This document shows positions 1 through 8,001 of a DNA stretch of 32,100 bases, in pieces (positions within the stretch are counted from its first letter, which is position 1; each line of letters opens with the position of its first letter). The stretch covers positions 1 through 32,100 of the forward strand of contig NZ_KZ319305.1 of assembly GCF_002744755.1 (NCBI RefSeq). The letters are read 5' to 3'. Under the pieces are notes generated by a model. That model ran no database searches, was not told the DNA's origin, and saw only the letters and a list, made by a program, of their open reading frames with translations. This stretch comes from Leeuwenhoekiella nanhaiensis (lineage in GTDB: Bacteria > Bacteroidota > Bacteroidia > Flavobacteriales > Flavobacteriaceae). Position numbers and translations under genes: made by a program.

Positions 1-642
1 AACAGCATCGAAGTACCTTCTGAAACCGATACTATAGTCGAATCTATCGTAATGGTCGCCATCGACGGAAATTTTGCAGGTTATGTTACCATTGCCGATG
101 AACTTAAGGAAGATGCCCACCAAGCCATTATGCAAATACGTGAGGCTGGTATTTTAAAAATCATTATGCTTTCGGGCGATAAAGATTCAATTACGCAAAA
201 TGTTTCCAAAGAATTAAATATTGATTGGGCAAAAGGCGGCTTGTTACCAGAAGATAAGTTGAACGAGGTCGAAGAGCTCAAAAAACAACCTGAAACGAAA
301 GTGGCATTCATAGGCGATGGTATTAATGATGCGCCTGTATTGGCAGCAAGTGGTGTAGGTATCGCAATGGGTGGTTTGGGTAGCGATGTTGCCATTGAGA
401 CGGCGGATGTTATCATCCAAACAGACCAACCAAGCAAGATTGCCAAGGCAATTAAAATTGGGCGTTCTACCCGAAGCATCGTTTGGCAAAATATTGGCTT
501 GGCATTTGGGGTAAAAGTAATTGTGCTTATTCTCGGTGCAGGTGGTCTTGCCACAATGTGGGAAGCGGTGTTTGCCGATGTGGGTGTGGCGTTGCTTGCT
601 ATATTAAATGCGGTTCGGTTGCAACGGATGATTTGGAGTTAA
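1..642 (+). CDS. Zn/Cd-type P1B heavy-metal ATPase, C-terminal part (5' end outside window)
   Basis: The frame is open from base 1, so this is the C-terminal third of a metal-exporting P-type ATPase. An ATG at 52 is internal, not the start. Visible are the end of the ATP-binding/phosphorylation domains (LSGDK, then GDGINDAP near 313-336) and the last two membrane helices. Helix 7 has an Asn...Lys arrangement (NIGLAFGVK) and helix 8 carries ADVGVALL. In the family, the helix-7 Lys and helix-8 Asp mark the ZntA/CadA (P1B-2) group, so Zn, Cd or Pb efflux across the inner membrane is likely. A Cu-type ATPase follows 195 bp downstream. That gap has no convincing gene; a 13-codon ORF at 744-785 is probably chance. 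Confidence 0.9.
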   Translation, partial: NSIEVPSETDTIVESIVMVAIDGNFAGYVTIADELKEDAHQAIMQIREAGILKIIMLSGDKDSITQNVSKELNIDWAKGGLLPEDKLNEVEELKKQPETKVAFIGDGINDAPVLAASGVGIAMGGLGSDVAIETADVIIQTDQPSKIAKAIKIGRSTRSIVWQNIGLAFGVKVIVLILGAGGLATMWEAVFADVGVALLAILNAVRLQRMIWS

Positions 643-837
643 CGTACGGTAATAAAAAGTACATAGAGAGATGTTTTAAAACGCAAATGGTATACTGAAT
701 AATTTAATTTAAAGAAGTATCAGAAACCAACTAATAAAAGAAAATGAATGAGCAAATTCTACAACTCTTTCAGAGAATAATGTAATAGCTCACCCATATT
801 CTATTCCGAAATTTGTGTAAAATAAAGCGAGGAGTAA

Positions 838-3096
838 ATGGAGACAACTAATATATTCGAGACTAAAACTAAGGAGCAAAAAACGGGAATAAAAAAATCG
901 TTTCCCGTAACAGGTATGACCTGTGCGTCTTGTGCAGCAAGCGTTGAATCTGTATTAAAACATACGGAAGGCGTTTTTGATGCAAGCGTAAATTTTGCCA
1001 ATAGCTCTGTTCTTGTAGAGTACAACAAAGAGTTGAGTCCTAATCAACTGCAAAATGCACTTCGCGAAGTGGGCTATGATATTATCATTGATGCGGAGAA
1101 TCCTTCGGAATTACAACAAGAACTACAGCAAAAGCACTATCAAGATATAAAAAATCGTACTATTTGGTCAGCCGTTCTTACGCTTCCCATTTTTGTATTA
1201 GGAATGTTTTTTATGCAATGGGAACCAGGTAAGTGGATTTCTTTACTATTGGCTTTCCCTATTCTGTTTTGGTTTGGGCGTAGTTTTTTTATCAATGCTT
1301 TCAAACAGGCCAAACGTGGCAAGGCGAATATGGATACCTTGGTCGCCTTGAGCACAGGTATTGCCTTTCTCTTCAGTGTTTTCAACACCCTCTTTCCTGA
1401 ATTTTGGCTGAGTCGTGACATTGAACCCCACGTCTATTACGAAGCGGCCACGGTCATTATTACGTTCATTTCCCTTGGAAAATTATTGGAAGAAAAGGCC
1501 AAATCAAACACCTCTTCGGCCATTAAAAAGTTGATGGGATTACAACCCAAAACACTAAAAATCATTGAGAATGGGGAAGAAAAGGAGATTCCCATTTCGG
1601 CTGTGCAAGTAGGTCAAACTATTTTGGTGCGCCCAGGAGAAAAGATTCCTGTAGATGGAGAAGTTTCCAAAGGAAGCTCATATGTAGATGAAAGTATGAT
1701 TACGGGAGAGCCTGTTCCCGTAGAAAAAACAAAAGATGAAAAAGTTTTCGCAGGAACGGTAAACCAAAAAGGAAGTTTTCAATTTACCGCTGAAAAAGTA
1801 GGTGGAGAAACCTTGCTTTCCCAAATCATTAAAATGGTTCAGGAAGCCCAAGGAAGTAAAGCACCTGTACAGAAACTGGTTGATAAAATCGCAGGAATAT
1901 TTGTTCCGATTGTATTAGGGATTTCTGTTATTACCTTTATTGTTTGGATGTCGGCTGGAGGCGATAATGCATTTTCACAAGCCTTGTTGACATCTGTAGC
2001 AGTATTGGTTATAGCCTGTCCTTGTGCGTTAGGTTTGGCAACACCTACTGCCATTATGGTGGGTATTGGTAAAGGTGCAGAAAACAATATTCTTATAAAA
2101 GATGCCGAGAGTTTAGAACTCGGTCATAAAGTGAATGCGGTCATTCTCGACAAAACAGGTACAATTACAGAAGGGAAACCGTTAGTAACTGATATACATT
2201 GGAAGGATAAGCTTGAAAATCAAAATCAATACAAACAAATTCTTTTGGCAATAGAAGCACAATCAGAACATCCTTTGGCGGAAGCGGTAGTCAACCATTT
2301 AAAGGATGAAAAAGTTGAGCAAGCTGAAATTGCTTCTTTTGAAAGTATTACAGGGATGGGTGTAAAAGCTCAAGCAAAAAATGGTTCGCAATATTATGTG
2401 GGGAATCATAAACTAATGCTTGGGAAAAATATTCAAATCGATTCTTCCTTGATGCAAACAGCAGAAAGCCTCGAAGAGCAAGCGAAAACAGTCATTTTCT
2501 ATGGAAATGATGAACAAGTGCTGGCGATACTCGCTATTGCAGACAAGATTAAGCAAACTTCAAAAAAGGCCATAGTAACGCTTCAAGAACGAGGCATCGA
2601 GGTTTATATGCTTACAGGAGATAATAATAAAACTGCATCTGCTGTCGCAAAACAAGTAGGAATAACAAATTTCCAAGGGGAAGTAATGCCTTCAGAGAAA
2701 GCAGTTTTTGTTGAAAAATTACAAGCCGATGGTAAAATAGTAGCTATGGTTGGTGATGGCATCAATGATTCCCACGCTTTGGCACAAGCCAATGTAAGTA
2801 TCGCAATGGGTAAAGGTTCGGACATAGCAATGGACGTAGCGAAAATGACATTGATAACGTCAGATTTGCAATCCATTTCCAAGGCGTTGGAACTATCAAA
2901 GAAAACTGTTTTGGGTATCCGTCAGAATCTATTTTGGGCATTCATTTATAATCTCATTGGGATTCCAATTGCAGCAGGCGTTTTGTATCCCGTAAATGGA
3001 TTTTTATTGGACCCAATGATTGCAGGAATGGCAATGGCTTTCAGTAGCGTATCTGTAGTTCTAAATAGCTTAAGGCTAAAACGAGTAAAACTTTAA
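838..3096 (+). CDS. copA: Copper-translocating P1B-type ATPase (CopA-like)
   Basis: This 752-residue P-type ATPase probably exports Cu(I) from the cytoplasm. One N-terminal HMA domain (about residues 22-88) has the CxxC pair at C29/C32. Then come membrane helices, the actuator TGE at 289-291, the transport motif C394-P-C396, the phosphorylation motif DKTGT with D438, the P1B HP motif at 478-479, and GDGIND at 639-644. Helix 7 has Tyr-Asn (704-705) and helix 8 has MAFSS, the signature of Cu(I)-type P1B-1 pumps. The ATG is preceded by AGGAG at 830-834, unusually good for Bacteroidota, which supports the start. The length is normal for one HMA domain. A MITE-like element begins right after the stop, and a separate metallochaperone gene follows it. 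Confidence 0.95.
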   Translation: METTNIFETKTKEQKTGIKKSFPVTGMTCASCAASVESVLKHTEGVFDASVNFANSSVLVEYNKELSPNQLQNALREVGYDIIIDAENPSELQQELQQKHYQDIKNRTIWSAVLTLPIFVLGMFFMQWEPGKWISLLLAFPILFWFGRSFFINAFKQAKRGKANMDTLVALSTGIAFLFSVFNTLFPEFWLSRDIEPHVYYEAATVIITFISLGKLLEEKAKSNTSSAIKKLMGLQPKTLKIIENGEEKEIPISAVQVGQTILVRPGEKIPVDGEVSKGSSYVDESMITGEPVPVEKTKDEKVFAGTVNQKGSFQFTAEKVGGETLLSQIIKMVQEAQGSKAPVQKLVDKIAGIFVPIVLGISVITFIVWMSAGGDNAFSQALLTSVAVLVIACPCALGLATPTAIMVGIGKGAENNILIKDAESLELGHKVNAVILDKTGTITEGKPLVTDIHWKDKLENQNQYKQILLAIEAQSEHPLAEAVVNHLKDEKVEQAEIASFESITGMGVKAQAKNGSQYYVGNHKLMLGKNIQIDSSLMQTAESLEEQAKTVIFYGNDEQVLAILAIADKIKQTSKKAIVTLQERGIEVYMLTGDNNKTASAVAKQVGITNFQGEVMPSEKAVFVEKLQADGKIVAMVGDGINDSHALAQANVSIAMGKGSDIAMDVAKMTLITSDLQSISKALELSKKTVLGIRQNLFWAFIYNLIGIPIAAGVLYPVNGFLLDPMIAGMAMAFSSVSVVLNSLRLKRVKL

Positions 3097-3257
3097 GAGG
3101 CCGTTTTGAAAGGTATGGTTAGAATTTTTATAGATTATTTTTGATGCAGAACGAAATAAAATCTTTTAAGGATAGCAGGGCTATCGTTCAAAATTTTAAC
3201 GAAGTAATGTGCAAAAAGAAGCATAAAAAAATAATTGATAACTTTTAAAATGACCTC
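3097..3257. mobile_element. MITE-like element with imperfect terminal inverted repeats
   Basis: The 161-bp stretch starts at the base after the copA stop codon with GAGGCCGTTTTGAAAGG. It ends at 3257 with ACTTTTAAAATGACCTC, whose reverse complement matches the left end at 13 of 17 positions. It holds no transposase. A 34-codon ORF (3144-3248) lies inside and is probably an artefact. An internal 6-bp hairpin (GATAGC/GCTATC, 3171-3185) is visible. No clear target-site duplication is seen, so this could also be an old decayed element or a chance inverted pair. The location, end to end between copA and the chaperone gene, fits a small non-autonomous insertion. Confidence 0.5.
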
Positions 3258-3283
3258 TATTATTAATTATAAATTCAAATACA

Positions 3284-3496
3284 ATGAAAACTTTAAAATT
3301 TAAAACAAATATCAATTGTGGTGGTTGCGTCTCTAAAGTAACCCCCTTTTTAAACAAGCAAGAAGGTGTAGAAAGTTGGGAAGTAGATACCACCAATCCA
3401 GATAAAATTTTAACCATTGAAAGCGATGGCGCTACCGAAGAAGATGTAAAGGCTACATTGCAAAAAGTAGGCTTTAAAGCGGAAGCCGTAGATTAA
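3284..3496 (+). CDS. Small HMA-domain metallochaperone (CopZ-like)
   Basis: The 70-residue protein is a single heavy-metal-associated domain. It has the metal-binding loop NCGGC near residues 12-16 and the expected length for CopZ/Atx1-type ferredoxin-like folds. It probably delivers Cu(I) to the upstream CopA pump or buffers cytoplasmic copper. There is no signal peptide, so it is cytoplasmic. The CGGC loop differs from the more usual MxCxxC, as is common in Bacteroidota homologues. It lies 187 bp after copA; that gap is mostly the MITE-like element, so the two may once have been closer. Confidence 0.85.
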   Translation: MKTLKFKTNINCGGCVSKVTPFLNKQEGVESWEVDTTNPDKILTIESDGATEEDVKATLQKVGFKAEAVD

Positions 3497-3511
3497 TATT
3501 CTCGTTTTAAT

Positions 3512-4297
3512 ATGGTCTATATTTTAATTTTGGTTGTGATTCTTCTGTTTGCTATTCATTTTTATCGAAAAGCGAAGCGGCATAGCGTGAAGCCATTTCC
3601 AGAGCATTGGCACGAATTGTTGATGGATAATGTGCTCTACTACCGTAATCTTTCAAAAGAAAGGCAAGCCGCATTTCAGCAACGAATGATGCAATTCTTA
3701 AGTGAGGTGTATATTGATGGTGTGCAGTTGGAATTGGAAGAATTGGACAAAATTTTAGTTGCGGCAAGTGCAGTTATACCTGTGTTTGGCTTTAAAGAAT
3801 GGCACTACACCAATTTAAGCGGTATTTTATTGTATCCAGATAATTTTAATGAAGATATGCAATTTAGCAGTAAGGATAACTCACGCAATATTGGTGGTAT
3901 CGTTGGGAATGGACGTTTCGAGAAGCAAATGATTTTATCCAAAAAAGCATTGTATCACGGTTTTAAAAACACAACCGATAAAAGCAATACTGGCATACAC
4001 GAATTCGTACATTTAATTGATAAGTTGGATGATAGAACAGATGGTGTGCCAGAACGATTATTAGAGCATCAATATGCCATTCCTTGGCTGAATTTAATCC
4101 ATAAGGAAATGGAAGCGATTAATGATAATCATTCCGACATTCGTAAATATGGTGGTACAAACCAAGCAGAATTCTTTGCAGTAGCTTCAGAATATTTCTT
4201 CGAACGTCCAGACTTGCTTAAAAGGAAACATCCAGAGCTGTATAAAATGTTGGTGAAGTGTTTTAATCAAAGACTAGCAAATACAATTAAAAATTGA
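3512..4297 (+). CDS. MtfA-like zinc metallopeptidase (M90 family)
   Basis: The 261-residue protein has one N-terminal membrane helix (about residues 2-17) and then an M90/MtfA-like peptidase domain. The zinc-binding motif HEFVH is at residues 163-167, followed by the family-typical LID...DG stretch and, further on, AEFFAVASEYFFERP (about 219-233). Known MtfA proteins are zinc aminopeptidases; in enterobacteria MtfA binds the repressor Mlc. No Mlc-like gene is visible here. It starts 15 bp after the metallochaperone gene, so it is probably co-transcribed, and its 3' end overlaps the convergent integrase gene by 11 bp. Family assignment is firm; the physiological role on a metal-resistance island is unknown. 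Confidence 0.85.
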   Translation: MVYILILVVILLFAIHFYRKAKRHSVKPFPEHWHELLMDNVLYYRNLSKERQAAFQQRMMQFLSEVYIDGVQLELEELDKILVAASAVIPVFGFKEWHYTNLSGILLYPDNFNEDMQFSSKDNSRNIGGIVGNGRFEKQMILSKKALYHGFKNTTDKSNTGIHEFVHLIDKLDDRTDGVPERLLEHQYAIPWLNLIHKEMEAINDNHSDIRKYGGTNQAEFFAVASEYFFERPDLLKRKHPELYKMLVKCFNQRLANTIKN

Positions 4298-5501
4298 CTA
4301 CACTATCCAAGGCATCATCAGCTTCTTTATGTATAAAATTAGCTTGATAGTTCAATGTTGTTTTTAAATCGCTATGGCGGTATAGCTTTTGAAGCATTAA
4401 GGGGTGAATGCTATCACCAGCGATGTTACCAAAAGTATGCCTCGCAATGTGCATAGTGATTTTCTTATCTATTTTTGCCTTTTTAGCAATAGACTTTAGA
4501 TTATCATTAAATTTCTTGGTAGCTGTCTTTCTTTTGTTATAGATGTCTTTAGCGTCATCGAGATTCGCTTTTTTCAATTCAGGGAAAACAAAATCCGTTG
4601 GGTATCTCTTATTGTCCCTGTAGTAGTCTAAAATTTTAAAAACTTTATCTGGTATTTTCAATGATAATAATTTCGAGTTTTTATTCATTCTATAATGCAA
4701 CCTTTTATCGTAAATGTCGGACCACTTTGTCCACAATACATCGGTAACTCTCATTCCGGCAAAATTAAAACTGAAGAGCCAAACATTTCGCGTATGCATC
4801 TCACTTGATGTCAAATTCTTAAGAGCTTCTATGGCTCTTACTTCAATAATATTCAAACCAACCTTACTCGTTTCTGGAAACTTAATTTTAATCTTGTCGC
4901 CGCCAAAAGGGTATAATTCCCTACTAACTATCTTTAGCTTTATGGCTCTATTAAATAACAAGCGAATGAGAACTAAGACGTTCATCACAGAGGTTTCTGA
5001 GAGTCCGTGATTAGACTTCAAATATAACATCAGCTTTTTTAGAAAGCGTTCATCTATTTCCTGAAATGCGAGCTGCTTTGTTTTATTGAACTTTATGACA
5101 TAGCTAATCAAAGCACTATCTGTTGATAGACGATTCAATTTTTTAGCAATTTCCAATTCGTCAAGATGCTCTTGAGCTAGTTCAAAAAAGGTAGAAGAAT
5201 TTCCCGACGCATAAATCTCTTTTTTGATTTGATTGGCAGACGCATCTTTATATTCGGATTGCAAATCAATCAGTGCTTTATTTGCATTTGAGAGTTCTTT
5301 TGATAACAACTTGTTTAAACTGTCCGCGTTTTGATTTGATTTTTTTACCCGAATATTTTTTTCGTCCCAATCTTCTAAATCGATATAATGACCAACATAT
5401 TGATATGTTGAACGACGATTTTTTGTGATTCGAATAGCTAATGGATAGAGTCCTTTACTGTTCGGTTTTTTGCGAAGAACTATCTTGGCGTTTGATGACA
5501 T
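4287..5501 (-). CDS. Tyrosine recombinase / site-specific integrase
   Basis: The 404-residue integrase has an N-terminal arm-binding domain (about 5-90), a SAM-like core-binding domain (about 105-200) and a catalytic domain (about 215-395). The catalytic residues visible are R251 in GMRVTD, H351 and R354 in HIARHT, H376 in LYRHSD and the nucleophile Y385 in TLNYQ. A Lys around 275 is the likely beta-hairpin lysine. The ATG at 5501 gives the usual start of this Bacteroidota family (KIVLRKKP...GLYPL.IRITKNR). The gene is the last one before a tRNA-Leu 3' fragment and reads away from it. This is the standard position of an integrase at the end of an integrated island, so it probably catalyses integration of the element to its left. 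Confidence 0.95.
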   Translation of the reverse strand: MSSNAKIVLRKKPNSKGLYPLAIRITKNRRSTYQYVGHYIDLEDWDEKNIRVKKSNQNADSLNKLLSKELSNANKALIDLQSEYKDASANQIKKEIYASGNSSTFFELAQEHLDELEIAKKLNRLSTDSALISYVIKFNKTKQLAFQEIDERFLKKLMLYLKSNHGLSETSVMNVLVLIRLLFNRAIKLKIVSRELYPFGGDKIKIKFPETSKVGLNIIEVRAIEALKNLTSSEMHTRNVWLFSFNFAGMRVTDVLWTKWSDIYDKRLHYRMNKNSKLLSLKIPDKVFKILDYYRDNKRYPTDFVFPELKKANLDDAKDIYNKRKTATKKFNDNLKSIAKKAKIDKKITMHIARHTFGNIAGDSIHPLMLQKLYRHSDLKTTLNYQANFIHKEADDALDSVVNF

Positions 5502-5533
5502 AATTGACCTGTTTTGAGTACGAAAGTCAAATC

Positions 5534-5640
5534 AGGTACAACATAGGTACAACATTGTGATTTTTGCTCAATTTTTGGTTTATACCTTTGATAAAGGTAC
5601 GAAATTATTGGGCTTTTTAGGTACAACATAGGTACAACAA
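5534..5640. repeat. Two tandem pairs of an 11-bp repeat upstream of the integrase (candidate arm-type sites)
   Basis: AGGTACAACAT occurs twice in tandem at 5534-5544 and 5545-5555. It occurs again at 5619-5629, followed by AGGTACAACAA at 5630-5640. The period of 11 bp is about one helical turn, and the pairs are 85 bp apart. A partial copy (AGGTAC) is at 5595-5600. They lie between the integrase start and the tRNA fragment, where arm-type binding sites of tyrosine recombinases are expected. They could also be operators for integrase expression. Confidence 0.6.
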
Positions 5641-5685
5641 ATGTTGATATTAACTGATATTATATGACTTTAAATAAAATGATTA

Positions 5686-5723
5686 AAAACATAAATCATT
5701 GAAAATGAGTTAATTTATGTTTT
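5686..5723. repeat. 11-bp inverted repeat beside the attachment site
   Basis: AAAACATAAAT at 5686-5696 is repeated in inverted form at 5713-5723, with a 16-bp spacer, 18 bp left of the tRNA fragment. No U-tract follows, so it does not look like a terminator. It may be a protein-binding site used in recombination, but the sequence is AT-only apart from one C/G per arm. Confidence 0.35.
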
Positions 5724-5741
5724 ATTGGTGCAAGATATACC

Positions 5742-5794
5742 AGACTTAGGATCTAGTGCCGCAAGGTGTGAGAGTTCGAGTCTCTCCGCCTGTA
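5742..5794 (+). tRNA. 3' fragment of a tRNA-Leu gene (attachment-site remnant)
   Basis: The stretch has the 3' half of a class II tRNA. The anticodon loop is CTTAGGA, implying anticodon TAG (Leu). After it come the 3' anticodon stem, a long variable arm (TGCCGCAAGGTGT), the T-arm GAGAG-TTCGAGT-CTCTC, the acceptor strand CGCCTGT and discriminator A. CCA is not encoded. No D-arm or 5' acceptor strand is found upstream, and the 5' anticodon stem has a mismatch (CCAGA instead of CTAGA). This is a displaced 3' end left behind by integration, not a working tRNA. The intact tRNA-Leu should be at the other end of the island. Confidence 0.8.
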
Positions 5795-5800
5795 CAAAGA

Positions 5801-5832
5801 AAAAACCTCTGATGAAAGTCAGAGGTTTTTTT
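5801..5832 (+). terminator. Rho-independent terminator of the original tRNA-Leu gene
   Basis: The stem AACCTCTGA / TCAGAGGTT (5804-5812 and 5819-5827) with loop TGAAAG is followed by a T-run. It sits 7 bp after the tRNA 3' end, as expected for the original chromosomal tRNA. That supports chromosome resuming to the right of about 5795. Confidence 0.85.
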
Positions 5833-5964
5833 GTTTTAAACTCTTTTTCTATAGCTCATCCTTCTGGTAAACAGATTTATTTAAAAGGTTATTACATTAA
5901 CTTCGTAATCTTTAATTGGCGTTACCTCCTGATCATTCAGAGGTTTACGTATTAGTTTTAAGAT

Positions 5965-6834
5965 ATGGAAATTTGGCATGTTTTGGTTAATGGGTTAAGA
6001 TTAAAATCGGCATCTGAAGATTTACTTGAAAATATCTGGATAAATAACATTTTTGATAAGTTTTCAATTTTTGATTTAGCAAGCTTAGGAGCCACAGGCT
6101 TCAGGAATTGGACTATGCTAGAAGGCAGAACTGTGGATTGCATTGAGATTGTTGTAACGGATGAAAACTTACCTGATTGCGGATACGATTTGTTAAATAG
6201 AGCGTGGCTAGTTTCTGCGTTGTTTATTTTAAAGAATTATTCAAGATGTACGCCACTGGCATATTTAGATCATAGTTGGGTAAAGATTTCAGGAATTAAC
6301 AAAACCGGACCTCTAGAAAATAATTTTATAGGAGGGCTTTTGGATGAGCATAAAGTAAACAATTGGGCTCCACAATCAAGTAAAACTCTCGTAGAAGATG
6401 AGGATTTAGCATGGATTCGTGATAATTACGAAAAGGTTAATAGATTAGCAAATGAATCCGATATCTTTAGAGAGGCAATTACAACAATATGCGACTGGCG
6501 AGCGCAACCTAATTATAGGGCTGCTATTGCATTATTGTGGTCTTCTATTGAAAGTATAGTTAAAGTAGATAGAGAAATTACTTTCCAATCTTCACTTTAT
6601 ATTTCTACAATATTAAATCCTAAAGGAGATTCTAGATACGAGGCTTTTAAAAAATTAAAAAAACTCTACGGTTTAAGATCACGAATAGTTCATGGAAGCC
6701 CTATAAAAGAGAAGGATGTAATTAAAGCGATGGCTGAATCTTATGATCTGCTTCGAGAACTTATATTTTATATGATCGAATTAAATGAGGAAATAACTAA
6801 AGATCATTTAGAAAAAGCATTGTTTTATAACTAA
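5965..6834 (+). CDS. Protein with C-terminal HEPN-like domain, possible defence protein
   Basis: The 289-residue soluble protein has no signal peptide. The C-terminal part (about 165-275) is helical and contains LYGLRSRIVHGS with R238-x4-H243, the RxxxxH motif of HEPN ribonucleases. The sequence around it resembles the ApeA-type HEPN domain. The N-terminal part (1-150) is of no family I recognise. HEPN proteins of this kind are often RNases in anti-phage or toxin systems. The gene stands alone, 133 bp right of the tRNA terminator in an integration hotspot, and is clearly more AT-rich than the genes to its right. No partner antitoxin is visible. The defence role is inference from motif and context. 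The gap before it (5833-5964) holds only a decayed hairpin. Confidence 0.65.
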   Translation: MEIWHVLVNGLRLKSASEDLLENIWINNIFDKFSIFDLASLGATGFRNWTMLEGRTVDCIEIVVTDENLPDCGYDLLNRAWLVSALFILKNYSRCTPLAYLDHSWVKISGINKTGPLENNFIGGLLDEHKVNNWAPQSSKTLVEDEDLAWIRDNYEKVNRLANESDIFREAITTICDWRAQPNYRAAIALLWSSIESIVKVDREITFQSSLYISTILNPKGDSRYEAFKKLKKLYGLRSRIVHGSPIKEKDVIKAMAESYDLLRELIFYMIELNEEITKDHLEKALFYN

Positions 6835-6913
6835 AAACTCCAACTCTCTACTTTCCGTTTCCGGTCTGAAAATTAGATAATACTCAATGATCATTTCTTT
6901 TTGAGAAATAAAA

Positions 6914-6937
6914 AAAGCCCCTCAAATGAGGGGCTTT
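6914..6937. terminator. Bidirectional terminator between convergent genes
   Basis: AAAGCCCCTCA / TGAGGGGCTTT forms an 11-bp perfect stem with a 2-nt loop, flanked by A-runs on the left and T/A on the right. It separates the rightward HEPN gene from the leftward lipoprotein gene and can serve both. Confidence 0.9.
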
Positions 6938-6981
6938 AAAAAGGCGTTGCACTAAACTTAATACTCCAGAACTCCTTTTTC

Positions 6982-7437
6982 TTAATAATGAACGGAAAAA
7001 CTTCCGTTTTCTACGGTATAAGTAGCGGTGTCAGAATCCATCGGTTTGCCGGTAAAATTAAAGCTTCCCTTGATGTGCTTACTCTCCGTATCATGGGTCT
7101 CGATAATCAGTTGGCCTGAATTCGCAAAAACAAAATCCTCGTCTGTTTTTTGGTATTTACCTTGTATACCTGTTTCGTAGCTGTATGTGCCGGCGCCAAT
7201 ATCCTGAGGTAAAAAAAGCTGAATGTCTTCGCCGTCACCCATACTGCCACTTAATAGTAAGGTGTTTGTAATTACAGTAATCTGCCCGTCAACAAATTGT
7301 GCCTTGAAGTCTTCCCCGTTTACAACAGCCGTAAAACTATTTGATGACACAGGACTGCTTGTGTTTGAATTTTGACAGGCAGTTAAGCTTAATAGCAGTA
7401 AAAGCGTTATAATCGCAAATGATTTAAATGTTTTCAT
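6982..7437 (-). CDS. Small secreted lipoprotein of unknown function
   Basis: The 151-residue protein begins with a lipoprotein signal peptide ending in LSLTAC (Cys21). The mature part is beta-rich and Ser/Thr/Asp-rich, with alternating strands such as KGSFNFTGKP and ATYTVENGSFSVHY. It looks like the small DUF6252-type beta-sandwich lipoproteins common in Flavobacteriia, but I cannot assign a function. It is the last gene of a leftward four-gene run, 18 bp after the preceding gene, and ends before a strong terminator. Confidence 0.8.
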   Translation of the reverse strand: MKTFKSFAIITLLLLLSLTACQNSNTSSPVSSNSFTAVVNGEDFKAQFVDGQITVITNTLLLSGSMGDGEDIQLFLPQDIGAGTYSYETGIQGKYQKTDEDFVFANSGQLIIETHDTESKHIKGSFNFTGKPMDSDTATYTVENGSFSVHY

Positions 7438-7455
7438 AGGTTGAGGTTTAATGAT

Positions 7456-8001
7456 TTAAATCCAGACAATGAGATTGGCCTCTTCAATTTTACCACTGCT
7501 GCCCATAGGGATGGCTTTAATTTTTACCAAATACTTGCCCTTGGTGAGTTTGCCGGGATAGGCGCCGTTTTCAAGCGGGTTCCCCTGTGCAAAAGTGAGC
7601 AGCGGGATAACATCAAAAGCTTCTACAGGTTCGAGCATTTCGCCCGGAAAAAAGGTAAGCGGTTCGCGCTTTACACTGCGCATGAGTTTGCCGTCTTTAT
7701 AGATCTCGGTCACAAAGGTGAAGAGTGCCACCCCACGACCCTCGTGATCTTTGGCTAAGCCCGCTCCTTTAAAGTTAAATTGTATTTGGTGCTTACCTGT
7801 TTTAAAGTTTTTAAACAGGTCTACAACATTGCCTTCCGTAAGGCGAATTTCTACTGAAGATTTTCCGTTTACGAGCAGCTGGCCTGTAACCTGAGCTTTT
7901 TGGTTAAGCGAGAGGCTTCGGGTTAAACTGGTTTTTGAGATTTGTGCTTCCGCGAAAGCGATGCTAAAAACGATTGCTAAAAAGAGTGTTATTTTTTTCA
8001 T
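7456..8001 (-). CDS. Secreted protein of unknown function, shares signal peptide with neighbour
   Basis: The 181-residue exported protein has a Sec signal peptide that probably cleaves after AEA-Q (about residue 19). The mature part is predicted mostly beta-strand and contains no enzyme motif I recognise. Its signal peptide is nearly identical to that of the next upstream gene (LAIVFSIAFAEAQ in both), and the DNA for it is identical over 41 nt. The mature parts are not obviously related. It probably belongs to the OmpA-domain operon (63 bp gap upstream). Confidence 0.8.
   Translation of the reverse strand: MKKITLFLAIVFSIAFAEAQISKTSLTRSLSLNQKAQVTGQLLVNGKSSVEIRLTEGNVVDLFKNFKTGKHQIQFNFKGAGLAKDHEGRGVALFTFVTEIYKDGKLMRSVKREPLTFFPGEMLEPVEAFDVIPLLTFAQGNPLENGAYPGKLTKGKYLVKIKAIPMGSSGKIEEANLIVWI

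Noticed and set aside
81-554. Minus-strand open frame of 157 codons opposite the first ATPase
   Set aside because: It lies entirely antisense to a clear P-type ATPase domain and shows no family pattern.
744-785. 13-codon ORF between the two ATPase genes
   Set aside because: Too short and without context; no ribosome binding site.
1062-1075. Palindrome CACTTCGCGAAGTG in copA considered as another copy of the GCTTCCGCGAAAGC motif
   Set aside because: It shares only the CGCGAA core and differs in both arms.
3144-3248. 34-codon ORF between copA and the chaperone gene
   Set aside because: It lies inside the MITE-like element, has no family pattern and is best explained as element sequence.
5725-5955. 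Open frame of 76 codons across the tRNA fragment and terminator
   Set aside because: It translates through tRNA and terminator sequence and is not a gene.
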